Positions 1-8,383 of a stretch of DNA of 60,333 nucleotides are shown here, piece after piece. Origin of the DNA: Actinospineispora acaciae DSM 45401 (lineage in GTDB: Bacteria > Actinomycetota > Actinomycetes > Mycobacteriales > Pseudonocardiaceae); the NCBI RefSeq assembly GCF_000620785.1, contig NZ_JIAI01000024.1, forward strand, positions 1 to 60,333, read 5' to 3'. How positions within the stretch are numbered: the first letter of the stretch is position 1; every line of letters begins with the position of its first letter. The notes under the pieces are model-generated. The model worked only from the letters and a program-made list of their open reading frames with translations. It was not told the DNA's origin and made no database searches. Position numbers and translations under genes: made by a program.

Positions 1-1
1 A

Positions 2-349
2 CCGCAGGACCGGTGGGTACTGCGCGACTTCAGCGCCGGCCGGGCGCGCCCCCGCGTGGCCGGCAAGGACTTCGAACCGGATCCCCTGATCGCCGTGGTC
101 GGCTCGTTCCACGACCACCGGCTGGCCCGCCTGCAGGCCGGCCAGGCCATGCAACGAGTCCTGCTCACCGCCACCTACCTCGGGCTGTCCGCGTCCTTCC
201 TGTCCCAGGTCGTCGAGGTGCCCGAAACCCGCAAGGACCTGCGCGCGCTGATCGGCGGCGGCCTGTGGCCACAGACCCTGCTCCGGATCGGATACGGCTC
301 ACCGGTGCCCCGCACCCCGAGGCGCCCCGTCGCCGACGTGCTCGGCTGA
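2..349 (+). CDS. Acg/Rv3131-type nitroreductase-family protein (3' part)
   Basis: Only the last 115 residues are in the window; the reading frame is open from base 2 and stops at 349. The tail pattern (LQAGQAMQRVLLTATYLGLS, then a VPETR element and GLWPQTLLRIGYG before PRRPVADVL) is what I recognise from the C-terminus of Acg-like putative NAD(P)H nitroreductases, the FMN-fold proteins found in the DosR regulon of mycobacteria. FMN-contacting N-terminal segments are outside the window, so cofactor and substrate cannot be judged. It is followed by a 48-bp gap to the membrane protein gene, so it probably ends a separate transcription unit. Confidence 0.6.
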   Translation, partial: PQDRWVLRDFSAGRARPRVAGKDFEPDPLIAVVGSFHDHRLARLQAGQAMQRVLLTATYLGLSASFLSQVVEVPETRKDLRALIGGGLWPQTLLRIGYGSPVPRTPRRPVADVLG

Positions 350-397
350 GCCGTCACAGATCGGTAAGGGTCGGAACGGGTCGGCGCGTCCTACCGT

Positions 398-1750
398 GTG
401 GCGGTGTTGATCTCCGCTCGCGCGCGGCGCCGGGGCGTGGTGTCGCCGGACGCGGCGGCGCTTCTCGGGTGCGTGGCGCTGGTCGCGGCGGCCGTGCTGG
501 TGGGTCGGGCGCTGCTCGCGCGCGGCGTGGAGATCCTTCTCGGCTTCCCGCCGCTGAACGCCGAGTGGCTTCCGCACGTCGGCCCGGGCACACCGGCGGC
601 GCTGCTGGTGGCGGGGCTGGTGGCGACCCGGGGTCCGGCGCTGGCCGAGCGGTTGGCCTGGCGGCCGCTGCTGGCCGGCGGCTACGCCGTGTCCGTGGCC
701 TGGACGTCGTCGCTCGCCCTGGTGGACGGCTGGCAGCGGGGCGTCGCCGGCCGGCTGGCCACCGGGGACGAGTACCTGCACGACGTGCCGAGGGCCGGCG
801 AGCCGGGCACCCTGCTGCGTACCTTCGCCGACCACATCCTGACCAGCCAGGTCGATCCGGGACAGACCGAGTTCTGGACCACCCACGTCGGCGCGCACCC
901 GCCCGGCGCGTTCCTGGTGTTCGTGCTGCTGGACCGGGCGGGGCTGGGCGGCGGCGCGTGGGCCGGGGTGTTCGTGCTGCTGACCGGCGCCTCCTCGGCG
1001 GTCGCGGTGGCGGTCGCGGTGCGCGCGCTGGGCGGGCAGGCGCTGGCCCGGCGGGTGCTGCCGTTCGCGGTGCTGGCGCCGGCCGCCGTGTGGGTCGGGG
1101 TGTCCGCGGACGGGCTGTTCGCCGCCGCGCTGGCCTGGGCGGTGGCGCTGGCCGCGCTCGGCGCCACCGGCACGGGGTGGCGTGCGGACTGTGCCGCGCT
1201 GGCCGGTGGGGTGTGCTGCGGTGGCTGCCTGTACCTGTCCTACGGGCTGGTGCTGGGCATGGCGCTGCCCGGTGCGGTGCTGCTGGTGGCTCGGCGGGTG
1301 CGGGCGGCGGTGCTGGTCGGGGCGGGGTCGCTGCTGGTGGTGGCCGGGTTCACCGCGAGCGGGTTCTGGTGGTTCACCGGGTTCGAGCGGGTTCGGGTGA
1401 TCTACGCGGCGAGCGCCGCCGCCAGCCGGCCGTACGCGTACTTCGTGTGGGCCAACCTGGCCGCGTTCCTGTTCGCGATGGGTCCGGCGGCGGTGGTGGG
1501 CCTGCGGCGGGCGCTGGCCGCGCCGCGCGCGCTGCCGGTGGCCTCGGCCGCCCTGGTGGGTGCCGCGCTGGTCGCGGTGCTGTTCGCCGACCTGTCCGGG
1601 TTGAGCAAGGCCGAGGTGGAGCGGATCTGGCTGCCGTTCGCGGTGTGGCTGGCGGTGCCCTGCGCGCTGCTGGACCGACCCGCGAGGTGGCTGCTCGCGC
1701 AGGCCGGGTTGGCGCTGGTCGTCAACCACCTGTTGTTGACGGTGTGGTGA
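398..1750 (+). CDS. Polytopic membrane protein, probable GT-C-type glycosyltransferase
   Basis: A 450-residue, very hydrophobic protein with roughly ten or more membrane segments. A non-hydrophobic stretch at about residues 125-170 holds an acidic DEYLHD element and a THVGAHPPGAFL motif, and a late SKAEVERIWLPF element precedes the last membrane segments. Acidic and His-Pro-Pro motifs in extracytoplasmic loops are typical of GT-C enzymes that use polyprenyl-linked sugars. The same arrangement occurs in actinobacterial mannosyl or methylthioxylose transferase homologues, which I suggest only tentatively. The GTG at 398 gives the full-length protein; a GTG two bases earlier is out of frame. The epimerase gene starts 11 bp downstream, so the two are likely cotranscribed. 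Confidence 0.6.
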   Translation: MAVLISARARRRGVVSPDAAALLGCVALVAAAVLVGRALLARGVEILLGFPPLNAEWLPHVGPGTPAALLVAGLVATRGPALAERLAWRPLLAGGYAVSVAWTSSLALVDGWQRGVAGRLATGDEYLHDVPRAGEPGTLLRTFADHILTSQVDPGQTEFWTTHVGAHPPGAFLVFVLLDRAGLGGGAWAGVFVLLTGASSAVAVAVAVRALGGQALARRVLPFAVLAPAAVWVGVSADGLFAAALAWAVALAALGATGTGWRADCAALAGGVCCGGCLYLSYGLVLGMALPGAVLLVARRVRAAVLVGAGSLLVVAGFTASGFWWFTGFERVRVIYAASAAASRPYAYFVWANLAAFLFAMGPAAVVGLRRALAAPRALPVASAALVGAALVAVLFADLSGLSKAEVERIWLPFAVWLAVPCALLDRPARWLLAQAGLALVVNHLLLTVW

Positions 1751-1761
1751 AGGGCGGAGAC

Positions 1762-2829
1762 GTGCGGATTCTGATCACGGGCGGGGCGGGTTTCATCGGA
1801 TCGCACATCGCCGACCGGCTGGCCTCGCGGGGCGACGAGGTGCTGCTGCTGGACGCGCTGCTGCCGCAGGCCCACGCCGGCGCGCCGCCGTGGCTGCGCG
1901 AGCACCGGCTGGTGGTGGGCGACGTGCGCGACGGCGAGCTGCTGCGCGAGCTGCTGGACGGGGTGGACGCGGTGTGCCACCAGGCGGCGATGGTCGGGCA
2001 CGGGGTGGATCCCTCCGACGCCCCGGACTACGCCAGCCACAACGACTACGGCACCGCCGTGCTGCTGGCCGCCATGCACGCGGCCGGGGTGCGCCGGCTC
2101 GTGCTGGCCGGCTCGATGGTCGTCTACGGCGAGGGTCGCTACGACTGCCCCACACACGGCACCGTCCGGCCGGGTCCGCGCCGCGCCGAGGACCTGGCCG
2201 CCGGCCGCTTCGAGCCGGCGTGCCCGGACTGTGCGGCGCCGCTTCGGCCCGGGCTGGTCACCGAGGACGCCCCGGTCGACCCGCGCAGCACCTACGCGGC
2301 CAGCAAGCTCGCCCAGGAGCACCTGGCCTCGGCGTGGGCGCGGCAGACCGGCGGCTCGGTGTGGTCGCTGCGCTACCACAACGTGTACGGCCCACGGATG
2401 CCCCGGGACACCCCGTACGCCGGGGTGGCGTCCCTGTTCCGCTCCGCGCTGGCCGCCGGCCGGGCGCCCCGGGTGCTGGAGGACGGCGCGCAGCGGCGCG
2501 ACTTCGTGCACGTCACCGACGTGGCGGAGGCGAACGCGCTGGCCCTGCGCGCCGACCCCGCCGCAGGCGGCCTGACGGCGCTGAACGTGTGCTCCGGCGA
2601 GCCGCACACGGTCGGCGAGCTGGCCGCCACGCTGGCCGAGGCGATGGGCGGCCCGCCGCCGGTGATCGTCGGCGGGGCGCGCCCCGGGGACGTGCGGCAC
2701 GTGGTGGCCTCCCCCGTCAAGGCGCGCGCCGTGCTCGGCTTCCACGCCGTGACCGGCTTCGCCGACGGGGTGGCCGCGTTCGCCACCGACGAGACGCGCG
2801 AGCCGGCCGCCACCGCACGGGCGTCATGA
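1762..2829 (+). CDS. NAD-dependent epimerase/dehydratase (extended SDR) with Cys/His insertion
   Basis: A 355-residue sugar-nucleotide-type epimerase or dehydratase. It opens with the Rossmann motif GGAGFIG (residues 7-13) and has the active-site serine region LAGSMVVYGEG (116-125) and the YxxxK pair at Y178/K182 (STYAASK). Between the serine and tyrosine motifs is an insertion with C129, H132, C154 and C157 (CPTHG ... CPDC), spaced like a small zinc-binding knuckle. The GTG at 1762 is preceded by an AGGGCGGAG ribosome site. The same frame is open from the window start, but the upstream part is an antisense-like low-complexity reading of the neighbouring genes. It is flanked by glycosyltransferase-like genes, so it probably supplies a modified nucleotide sugar; the exact product cannot be read. 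Confidence 0.85.
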   Translation: MRILITGGAGFIGSHIADRLASRGDEVLLLDALLPQAHAGAPPWLREHRLVVGDVRDGELLRELLDGVDAVCHQAAMVGHGVDPSDAPDYASHNDYGTAVLLAAMHAAGVRRLVLAGSMVVYGEGRYDCPTHGTVRPGPRRAEDLAAGRFEPACPDCAAPLRPGLVTEDAPVDPRSTYAASKLAQEHLASAWARQTGGSVWSLRYHNVYGPRMPRDTPYAGVASLFRSALAAGRAPRVLEDGAQRRDFVHVTDVAEANALALRADPAAGGLTALNVCSGEPHTVGELAATLAEAMGGPPPVIVGGARPGDVRHVVASPVKARAVLGFHAVTGFADGVAAFATDETREPAATARAS

Positions 2830-2885
2830 ATCCGTAAGCACGCGATCCGGCCTCCCGGCGGCCCCGTCTCCCTACCCTGCCAAAC

Positions 2886-3554
2886 ATGATCAGCGTGGAT
2901 GTGGTGCTGCCCTGCCTGGACGAGGCAGAGGCACTGCCCGGGGTGCTGCGCCGGCTCCCCACCGGGTACCGGGCGATCGTCGTGGACAACGGCAGCACGG
3001 ACGGCACCGCCCGGGTCGCGGCCACCGCGGGCGCCGTGGTGGTCCGCGAACCCCGGCGTGGCTACGGCGCCGCCGTGCACGCCGGGCTGCTCGCGGCCAG
3101 CGCCGAGTACGTGTGCGTGCTGGACGGCGACGGCTCGTTGCCGCCGGAGGCGCTGCCGGCGATGGTCGCCGCCGTCGACGAGGGGGCCGACCTGGCCGTC
3201 GGCCGGCGGGTGCCGCACGGCGCGGGCGCCTGGCCCTGGCACGCGCGCGCGGGCAACGCGCTGATCGCGATGGTGCTGCGGCGTCGGGGCATCCCGGTGC
3301 ACGACATCGGTCCGGTGCGTGCCGGTCGCCGGGCGGCGCTGCTCGCGCTGGACGTCCGGGACCGGGGCTCCGGCTACCCCCTGGAGCTGCTGCTCCGCGC
3401 CAACGCCGCCGGTTGGCTGGTCCACGAGACGGACGTCGAGTATGCGCCGAGGACCGGCGGCCGGTCCAAGGTGTCCGGCTCGGTGCGCGGCACGGTGCGC
3501 GCCGCCTGGGCGATGGCCGCCGTGCTGGTCTCAGTGCTGGCCGGTGCGCGGTGA
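2886..3554 (+). CDS. Family 2 glycosyltransferase
   Basis: A 222-residue GT-A fold enzyme resembling polyprenyl-phosphate glycosyltransferases. The nucleotide-binding start is VDVVLPCLDEAEALPGVL, followed by VVDNGSTDGT (about residues 35-45), the RGYGAAVHAGL segment, and a DGDGS metal/nucleotide motif near residue 80. A late DIGPVRAGR element matches the usual acceptor-side region. It lacks a long C-terminal membrane anchor, although the last 20 residues are hydrophobic. The start codon follows the epimerase gene by 56 bp and its stop overlaps the next GTG, so translation of the DUF2064 gene is probably coupled to it. The donor sugar is not identifiable. Confidence 0.85.
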   Translation: MISVDVVLPCLDEAEALPGVLRRLPTGYRAIVVDNGSTDGTARVAATAGAVVVREPRRGYGAAVHAGLLAASAEYVCVLDGDGSLPPEALPAMVAAVDEGADLAVGRRVPHGAGAWPWHARAGNALIAMVLRRRGIPVHDIGPVRAGRRAALLALDVRDRGSGYPLELLLRANAAGWLVHETDVEYAPRTGGRSKVSGSVRGTVRAAWAMAAVLVSVLAGAR

Positions 3555-4267
3555 TCCGGCCGCCCGACACGGCGGCGCTGTTGCTGCTCGCCAAGGCCCC
3601 CGTCCCCGGCCGGGCGAAAACCCGGCTGTGCCCGCCGGCCACGCCCGCCGAGGCCGCACTCATCGCCGCCGCCGCGCTGCTGGACACCCTGGACGCGGTG
3701 CGCGCCGTCCCCGGCGCGCTCGGGCTGGTCGCCTGGACGGGCCGGCTGGCGGACGCGCCACGGCGCGCCGAGCTGCGCGCCGCACTGGCCGGCCTGGCGG
3801 TGTTCGCCCAGCGCGGCGACCGGCTGGGCGAGCGCATCGCGCTGGCACACGCCGCCGCGGCGAGCCGTCTGCCGGGCCGGCCGGTCCTGCAGATCGGCAT
3901 GGACACCCCACAGCTGCGCGCCACCGACCTCACCGATGCGCTCGCCCCCCTGCGCGCGCCGCACGGACCCGACGCGGTGCTCGGCCCGGCCTACGACGGC
4001 GGCTGGTGGGCGCTCGGGCTGCGCGACCCACGCGCGGCGCGGGTCATCGCGGCGGTGCCGACCTCCCGGCCGGACACCGGTGAGCGCACCCTGCGCGCGC
4101 TGCGCACCGCCGGGCTGGACGTCGCACTGTTGCCCGAGATGCGCGACGTGGACACCGCCGAGGACGCCCTGTCCGTCGCCGCCTCCGCACAGGCCGAGGC
4201 CACCGCTGCCCGGTTCGTGGCCGCGGTGAGCGACGTGCTCTCGCCCCTGCCCGGCGCCACCCGATGA
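3551..4267 (+). CDS. DUF2064 protein (TIGR04282-type putative transferase)
   Basis: A 238-residue protein of the DUF2064 / TIGR04282 family, a GT-A-like fold often encoded next to GT2 enzymes. Diagnostic pieces are the N-terminal LLLLAKAPVPGRAKTRL segment, the central QIGMDTPQL motif with an acidic pair, LGPAYDGGWWALGL, and the C-terminal LPEMRDVDTAEDAL. The GTG start overlaps the preceding stop (GTGA) and the stop overlaps the next ATG (ATGA), so three genes are translationally coupled. A nucleotidyl- or glycosyl-transfer role is inferred from the fold; the reaction is not established for the family. Confidence 0.8.
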   Translation: MIRPPDTAALLLLAKAPVPGRAKTRLCPPATPAEAALIAAAALLDTLDAVRAVPGALGLVAWTGRLADAPRRAELRAALAGLAVFAQRGDRLGERIALAHAAAASRLPGRPVLQIGMDTPQLRATDLTDALAPLRAPHGPDAVLGPAYDGGWWALGLRDPRAARVIAAVPTSRPDTGERTLRALRTAGLDVALLPEMRDVDTAEDALSVAASAQAEATAARFVAAVSDVLSPLPGATR

Positions 4268-4932
4268 CCTCGGCAACCGACCACTTCGCCTACCCGCTGG
4301 CCGGTCGCCGCTGCCGGCTGGAGCGGGCCGGCGCCACCCCCACCCGGCTGCATCCCCGCCGCTGGCACGACCGCGCCGGACGCTCCGACCGGTCGCTCCT
4401 GGACGCCTGCCGGGGGCCGACCATCGACCTCGGCTGCGGACCGGGCCGGCTGGTGGCCGCGCTGACCGAGCGCGGCGTGCCGGCACTGGGCGTGGACAAC
4501 TCACCGACGGCGGTACGGCTGTGCGCCGCACGAGGCGCGCCGGTCCTGCGCCGCGACCTCTTCGGGCCCGTTCCCGGCGAGGGCCGGTGGCACCACGCGC
4601 TGCTCGCGGACGGCAACATCGGCATCGGCGGTGACCCGGTCGGCCTGCTGCGGCGGGTCCGCCGCCTGCTGCACAGCCACGGCTCGGTGCTGGTGGAGCT
4701 GGCCGCCGAGCCCGAACTGTGGCGCGGCCAGGCCCGGCTGCTCGCACGCTCGCGGCCGGTCAGCGGCTGGTTCGCATGGGCGCTGGTCGGGCCGGCCGCC
4801 ATCGGCGCGATCGCATCCGCCGCCGGCATGCGGCTCACCACCATCCACCGGGACCCGACCCACCGCCGAGCGGTCGCCCACCTGCACCGGCAGGATGCCA
4901 CCATGGGCTTCGGAGGTTCCCCAGAAGTCTGA
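4264..4932 (+). CDS. Class I SAM-dependent methyltransferase
   Basis: A 222-residue protein with a recognisable SAM-binding motif I (IDLGCGPGRLVAALTERG, about residues 55-72), followed by LGVDNSPTAVRLC (acidic residue after strand 2) and a HALLADGNIGIGGDP segment at motif II/III. The C-terminal half includes SGWFAWALVGPAAIGAIA, which may contact a lipid-like substrate. It ends the glycan-type operon. In related actinomycetes I expect a molybdopterin oxidoreductase gene after such a set, but here the next gene belongs to a sugar-catabolic operon. The methyl acceptor is unknown. Confidence 0.75.
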   Translation: MTSATDHFAYPLAGRRCRLERAGATPTRLHPRRWHDRAGRSDRSLLDACRGPTIDLGCGPGRLVAALTERGVPALGVDNSPTAVRLCAARGAPVLRRDLFGPVPGEGRWHHALLADGNIGIGGDPVGLLRRVRRLLHSHGSVLVELAAEPELWRGQARLLARSRPVSGWFAWALVGPAAIGAIASAAGMRLTTIHRDPTHRRAVAHLHRQDATMGFGGSPEV

Positions 4933-4996
4933 TGTCTGTTCCGTCAGGCACCACATCGCGTGCCCGAAAGTCGCATATTGACGCGGATACATCAGA
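4928..4996. repeat. Inverted repeat TCTGATGT/ACATCAGA in front of the sugar operon
   Basis: TCTGATGT at 4928-4935 is repeated in perfect inverted form as ACATCAGA at 4989-4996. The left arm overlaps the end of the methyltransferase gene and the right arm sits between the -35 and -10 elements of the promoter proposed at 4978-5006. Two half-sites 53 bp apart could be a looped operator for a sugar-acid regulator encoded elsewhere. An 8-bp match can also arise by chance. Confidence 0.35.
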
Positions 4997-5006
4997 TCTC
5001 TACGGT
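4978..5006 (+). promoter_or_regulatory. Candidate sigma70-type promoter for the deoxy-sugar operon
   Basis: TTGACG (4978-4983) and TACGGT (5001-5006) are separated by 17 bp, a good match to housekeeping actinomycete promoters. It lies about 38 bp before the chosen GTG of the aldo/keto reductase gene and within the only non-coding gap of this operon. Confidence 0.5.
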
Positions 5007-5043
5007 ACGGCTGAGCAGTGTCGCGGAGATGGGGAAGGTCCCT

Positions 5044-6015
5044 GTGAGTGATGGGGCGGAGGCGCCGCCGGTAGGGCCGCTGGGCATGGGCGGCGCGAAC
5101 CTCGGCAACCTGTACGCGGCCATGTCCGACCGGTGCGCCGCCGAGATCCTCGCCGCCGCCTGGGACGGTGGCATCCGGTACTTCGACACCGCGCCGCACT
5201 ACGGCCTTGGCCTGTCCGAGCGGCGCCTCGGCGCGTTCCTGCGAGGCCTGCCGAGGGACCAGGTGGTCGTGTCCACCAAGGTGGGCCGGCTGCTGCGCCC
5301 CTCCCCCGGCACCGCGCACCGCACCGACGAGGCCAACGGGTTCGCCGTGCCGGCCGACCACGAGCGGGTCTGGGACTTCAGCCTGGACGGCGTGCGGCGC
5401 GGCCTGCACGAGTCGCTGGAGCGCATGGGCATCGACCGGGTGGACGTGCTGTACCTGCACGACCCCGACGAGTCCGACGACCCGGCCGGCGGGCTGCGCT
5501 CGGCCACCGAGGCGCTGGCGCGGCTGCGCGAGGAGGGCACTGTCCGCGCGATCGGGGTCGGCTCGAAGTCCGCCGAGACACTGCGCGCGGCCGCCGACAC
5601 CGGCGTGTTCGACTTGCTCATGGTCGCCGGCCGGCTCACCCTGCTGGAGTGGGACCAGGGGCTGGTCGACTCCTGCGCCCGGCACGGCACCGGGATCGTC
5701 GTCGCCGGGGTGTACAACTCGGGCCTGCTGTCCCGCCCCGACCCGTCGCCGGACGCGCACTACGAGTACGGCGCCACGCCACCGGACGTGTGGGAGAGGG
5801 CGCGCGAGCTGGCCGACACCTGCACCGCGCACGGCGTCGAGCTGCCCACCGCGGCGCTGCAATTCCCGTTCCGGCGCGGGCACGAGCTGGTGCGCGGCGT
5901 GGTGCTGGGGGCGTCCAGCCCGGAACAGGTCCGCTCGAACCTCGCCCGGCTGGCGCTGCCGGTGCCGGACGAGCTGTGGGCGCGGCTGGACCGGACCGGG
6001 GCGGGCGTCCGGTGA
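5044..6015 (+). CDS. Aldo/keto reductase, L-fucose (D-threo-aldose) 1-dehydrogenase type
   Basis: A 323-residue aldo/keto reductase. The catalytic tetrad is visible: D48 and Y53 in RYFDTAPHYGLGLSERRLG, K79 in VVVSTKVGR and H139 in DVLYLHDPDES. The sequence resembles enzymes that oxidise L-fucose or related 6-deoxy and pentose sugars at C1 to a lactone, rather than the classical reductases. The GTG at 5044 is preferred because GGGGAAGG lies just upstream; in-frame starts at 4960 and 5029 are possible. The next gene, a lactonase-type amidohydrolase, overlaps its stop, which fits oxidation to a lactone and then hydrolysis. L-rhamnose or another aldose remains possible. Confidence 0.8.
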   Translation: MSDGAEAPPVGPLGMGGANLGNLYAAMSDRCAAEILAAAWDGGIRYFDTAPHYGLGLSERRLGAFLRGLPRDQVVVSTKVGRLLRPSPGTAHRTDEANGFAVPADHERVWDFSLDGVRRGLHESLERMGIDRVDVLYLHDPDESDDPAGGLRSATEALARLREEGTVRAIGVGSKSAETLRAAADTGVFDLLMVAGRLTLLEWDQGLVDSCARHGTGIVVAGVYNSGLLSRPDPSPDAHYEYGATPPDVWERARELADTCTAHGVELPTAALQFPFRRGHELVRGVVLGASSPEQVRSNLARLALPVPDELWARLDRTGAGVR

Positions 6016-6851
6016 CGGCCCCGCTGGTGGACACCCACCTGCACCTGTGGGACCTGGCCCGGAGCCCGTACCGGTGGATCACGCCGGCGCACGGGCCGCT
6101 GCACACCACCATCGGACCCGACCGCGCGGCCACCGAGCTGAACCGGGCCGGCGTACCCAGGGCCGTGCTCGTACAGGCCGACGACACCGACGCGGACACC
6201 GACTTCATGCTGGAGGTCGCGCACCGCGAACCCTGGGTGGCCGGCGTGGTCGGCTGGGTCCGGCTGGACGATCCCGCCGCCGCGGCCGCCCGGCTGGACG
6301 AGCTGGCCGGCGAGCCCGCCCTGCGCGGCATCCGCCACCTGGTGCACGACGACCCGCGCGACGACTTCCTGCGCCTGCCGGCCGTGCGCACCTCGCTGCG
6401 CCTGCTCGCCGGGCGCGGCCTCGCCTTCGACGTGCCCGACGCGTGGCCCCGCCACCTGGCCGACGTGGCGGACCTGGCCGCCGGCCTGCCCGAGCTGACG
6501 GTCGTACTCGACCATCTCGGCAAGCCCCCGGCCGACCCTTCCGACCTGCCCGAGTGGCGGCGGTTGTTCGCCGCGATCGCCGCCCGTCCGAACACCGTGG
6601 CCAAGCTCTCCGGCCTGCAGCACCTGCCTGCCAGCTCGCTGCGCCCGGTGTTCGACGCCGCGCTGGAGCTGTTCGGGCCGGACCGGCTGGCCTGGGGCAG
6701 CGACTGGCCGATGACGCTGGGCGGGAACGGCTACCCCGGTACGCTCGCCGCCACCATGCCGCTGGTCGACGAACTGACCGCGGACGAGCGCGCCGCGCTG
6801 CTCGGCGGCACGGCCGAACGGGTCTACCGCCTCGGGGAGGTGAGATCGTGA
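6012..6851 (+). CDS. Amidohydrolase-2 family sugar lactonase
   Basis: A 279-residue TIM-barrel amidohydrolase of the family that includes L-fuconolactonase and L-rhamnono-lactonase. It starts VDTHLHLWDLARSPYRWI, with the HxH pair at H9/H11. It has the GIRHLVHDD strand, the FDVPDAWPRHL segment, the LDHLGKP histidine motif and the terminal WGSDWPMT aspartate. The GTG start overlaps the dehydrogenase stop by the GTGA arrangement, indicating coupled translation. It most likely opens the lactone made by the preceding dehydrogenase. No sugar-acid dehydratase or aldolase follows, so the rest of the pathway must be encoded elsewhere. Confidence 0.8.
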   Translation: MTAPLVDTHLHLWDLARSPYRWITPAHGPLHTTIGPDRAATELNRAGVPRAVLVQADDTDADTDFMLEVAHREPWVAGVVGWVRLDDPAAAAARLDELAGEPALRGIRHLVHDDPRDDFLRLPAVRTSLRLLAGRGLAFDVPDAWPRHLADVADLAAGLPELTVVLDHLGKPPADPSDLPEWRRLFAAIAARPNTVAKLSGLQHLPASSLRPVFDAALELFGPDRLAWGSDWPMTLGGNGYPGTLAATMPLVDELTADERAALLGGTAERVYRLGEVRS

Positions 6852-8383
6852 CGGCCCCCCTGCTCGAGGTGCGCGGCGTGCGCAAGGAGTTCCCCGGCGT
6901 GGTGGCGCTGGACGAGATGCACCTGGACCTGCACGCCGGCGAGGTGCTCGCCGTGGTCGGGGAGAATGGCGCCGGCAAGTCCACCCTGATGAAGATCCTC
7001 AGCGGCATCCACCAGCCGGACGCCGGCGAGGTCCGGATCGACGGCGAACGGGTGCTGGTCGGCGACCCCAAGCACGCCCAGGAGCTGGGCATCAGCATCA
7101 TCCACCAGGAGTTCAACCTCATCCCCGACCTCACCGTGGCGCAGAACGTCTTCGTCGGGCGCGAGCCCCGGCGCGGGCGGATCTTCCTGGACCACCGCGC
7201 GCTGGTCACCATGACCCGCGAGCTACTGGACCGGCTGCACCTGCCGCTGGACCCGAACGCCCAGGTCGGCCGGCTCACGGTGGCCCAGCAGCAGATGGTG
7301 GAGATCGTCAAGGCGCTGTCCCAGGACGCCCGCGTGCTGATCATGGACGAGCCGACGGCGGCGCTGAACGACGCCGAGGTGGACGTCCTGCACGGGCTCA
7401 TCCGGCGGTTCCGGGACGCCGGCACCGGCGTCATCTACATCTCCCACCGGCTCGAGGAGCTCAAGGCGATCAGCGACCGGATCACGGTCATCCGGGACGG
7501 CCGGTTCGTGGACACGCTGACCACCAGCGCGGCCAGCCTGGCCGACGTGATCACCCGCATGGTGGGCCGCGAGCTGCCGCCCGCCTCCGGCCCCGCCGAA
7601 GCGCCGGACGCCGGGCGCCCGGTGCTCTCGGTGCGCGGCCTGTCCACCAAGGCGCTGCTGCGCGACGTCGGGTTCGACCTGCACGAGGGCGAGATCCTCG
7701 GGTTCGCCGGGCTGATGGGCGCCGGCCGCACCGAGGTCGCGCGGGCGCTGGTCGGCGCGGACCCGACCACCTCGGGCACCATCGAGCTGCACGGGCGGAC
7801 GGTGCGCATCCCCGACCCGGCGACCGCGGCGCGGCTCGGCGTGGGCTACCTGTCCGAGGACCGCAAGCACCTCGGGCTCATCCTGGAGCAGACCGTCGCG
7901 GAGAACATCGCGCTCAGCTCGCTGGCCCGCTCGTTCCAGACCGCCGGGTTCGTCAAGCGCCGGAGCATCGCGTCGCGCGCCGCCTCCGCCATCGACGACC
8001 TGCGCATCAAGACGCCCTCGCTCGGCGCGCTGGTGCGCAACCTCTCCGGCGGCAACCAGCAGAAGGTCGTCATCGCCAAGTGGCTGGTCCGGGACTGCGA
8101 GGTGCTGATCTTCGACGAGCCGACCCGGGGCATCGACGTCGGCGCCAAGGAGGAGATCTACCGGCTGGTGCGCGACCTGGCCGCCGAGGGCAAGGCGATC
8201 ATCGTCATCTCCTCGGAGCTGCCCGAGGTGCTGCGGCTGTCGCACCGCGTCGTGGTGATGAGCGAGGGCCGGGTGACCGGCCGGCTCGAGGCGCGCGACG
8301 CCACCCAGGAATCGATCATGCATCTGGCCACACTCCGTGCCGGCGCGCGGGAAGAACTCCCGGAGGGAGCAGGCAGCCCATGA
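6848..8383 (+). CDS. CUT2-family sugar ABC transporter, tandem ATP-binding protein
   Basis: A 511-residue RbsA/XylG-like protein made of two ATPase halves. The first half has Walker A GENGAGKST, Q-loop around IHQEFNLI, signature LTVAQQQMVEI and Walker B VLIMDEPTAAL. The second has a degenerate Walker A (GLMGAGRTE), which is normal for this family, then LSGGNQQKV and LIFDEPTRGID. The GTG start is preceded by GGGGAGGTGAG and overlaps the lactonase stop. With the next two genes it forms a complete high-affinity importer for the sugar handled by the two enzymes upstream. Confidence 0.92.
   Translation: MTAPLLEVRGVRKEFPGVVALDEMHLDLHAGEVLAVVGENGAGKSTLMKILSGIHQPDAGEVRIDGERVLVGDPKHAQELGISIIHQEFNLIPDLTVAQNVFVGREPRRGRIFLDHRALVTMTRELLDRLHLPLDPNAQVGRLTVAQQQMVEIVKALSQDARVLIMDEPTAALNDAEVDVLHGLIRRFRDAGTGVIYISHRLEELKAISDRITVIRDGRFVDTLTTSAASLADVITRMVGRELPPASGPAEAPDAGRPVLSVRGLSTKALLRDVGFDLHEGEILGFAGLMGAGRTEVARALVGADPTTSGTIELHGRTVRIPDPATAARLGVGYLSEDRKHLGLILEQTVAENIALSSLARSFQTAGFVKRRSIASRAASAIDDLRIKTPSLGALVRNLSGGNQQKVVIAKWLVRDCEVLIFDEPTRGIDVGAKEEIYRLVRDLAAEGKAIIVISSELPEVLRLSHRVVVMSEGRVTGRLEARDATQESIMHLATLRAGAREELPEGAGSP

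Noticed and set aside
13..1761. Long open frame running into the epimerase gene on the same strand, suggesting a 938-residue fusion
   Set aside because: The upstream part is Arg/Gly/Pro-rich without domains and lies over the membrane protein gene in another frame. GTG 1762 with its ribosome site gives a normal epimerase.
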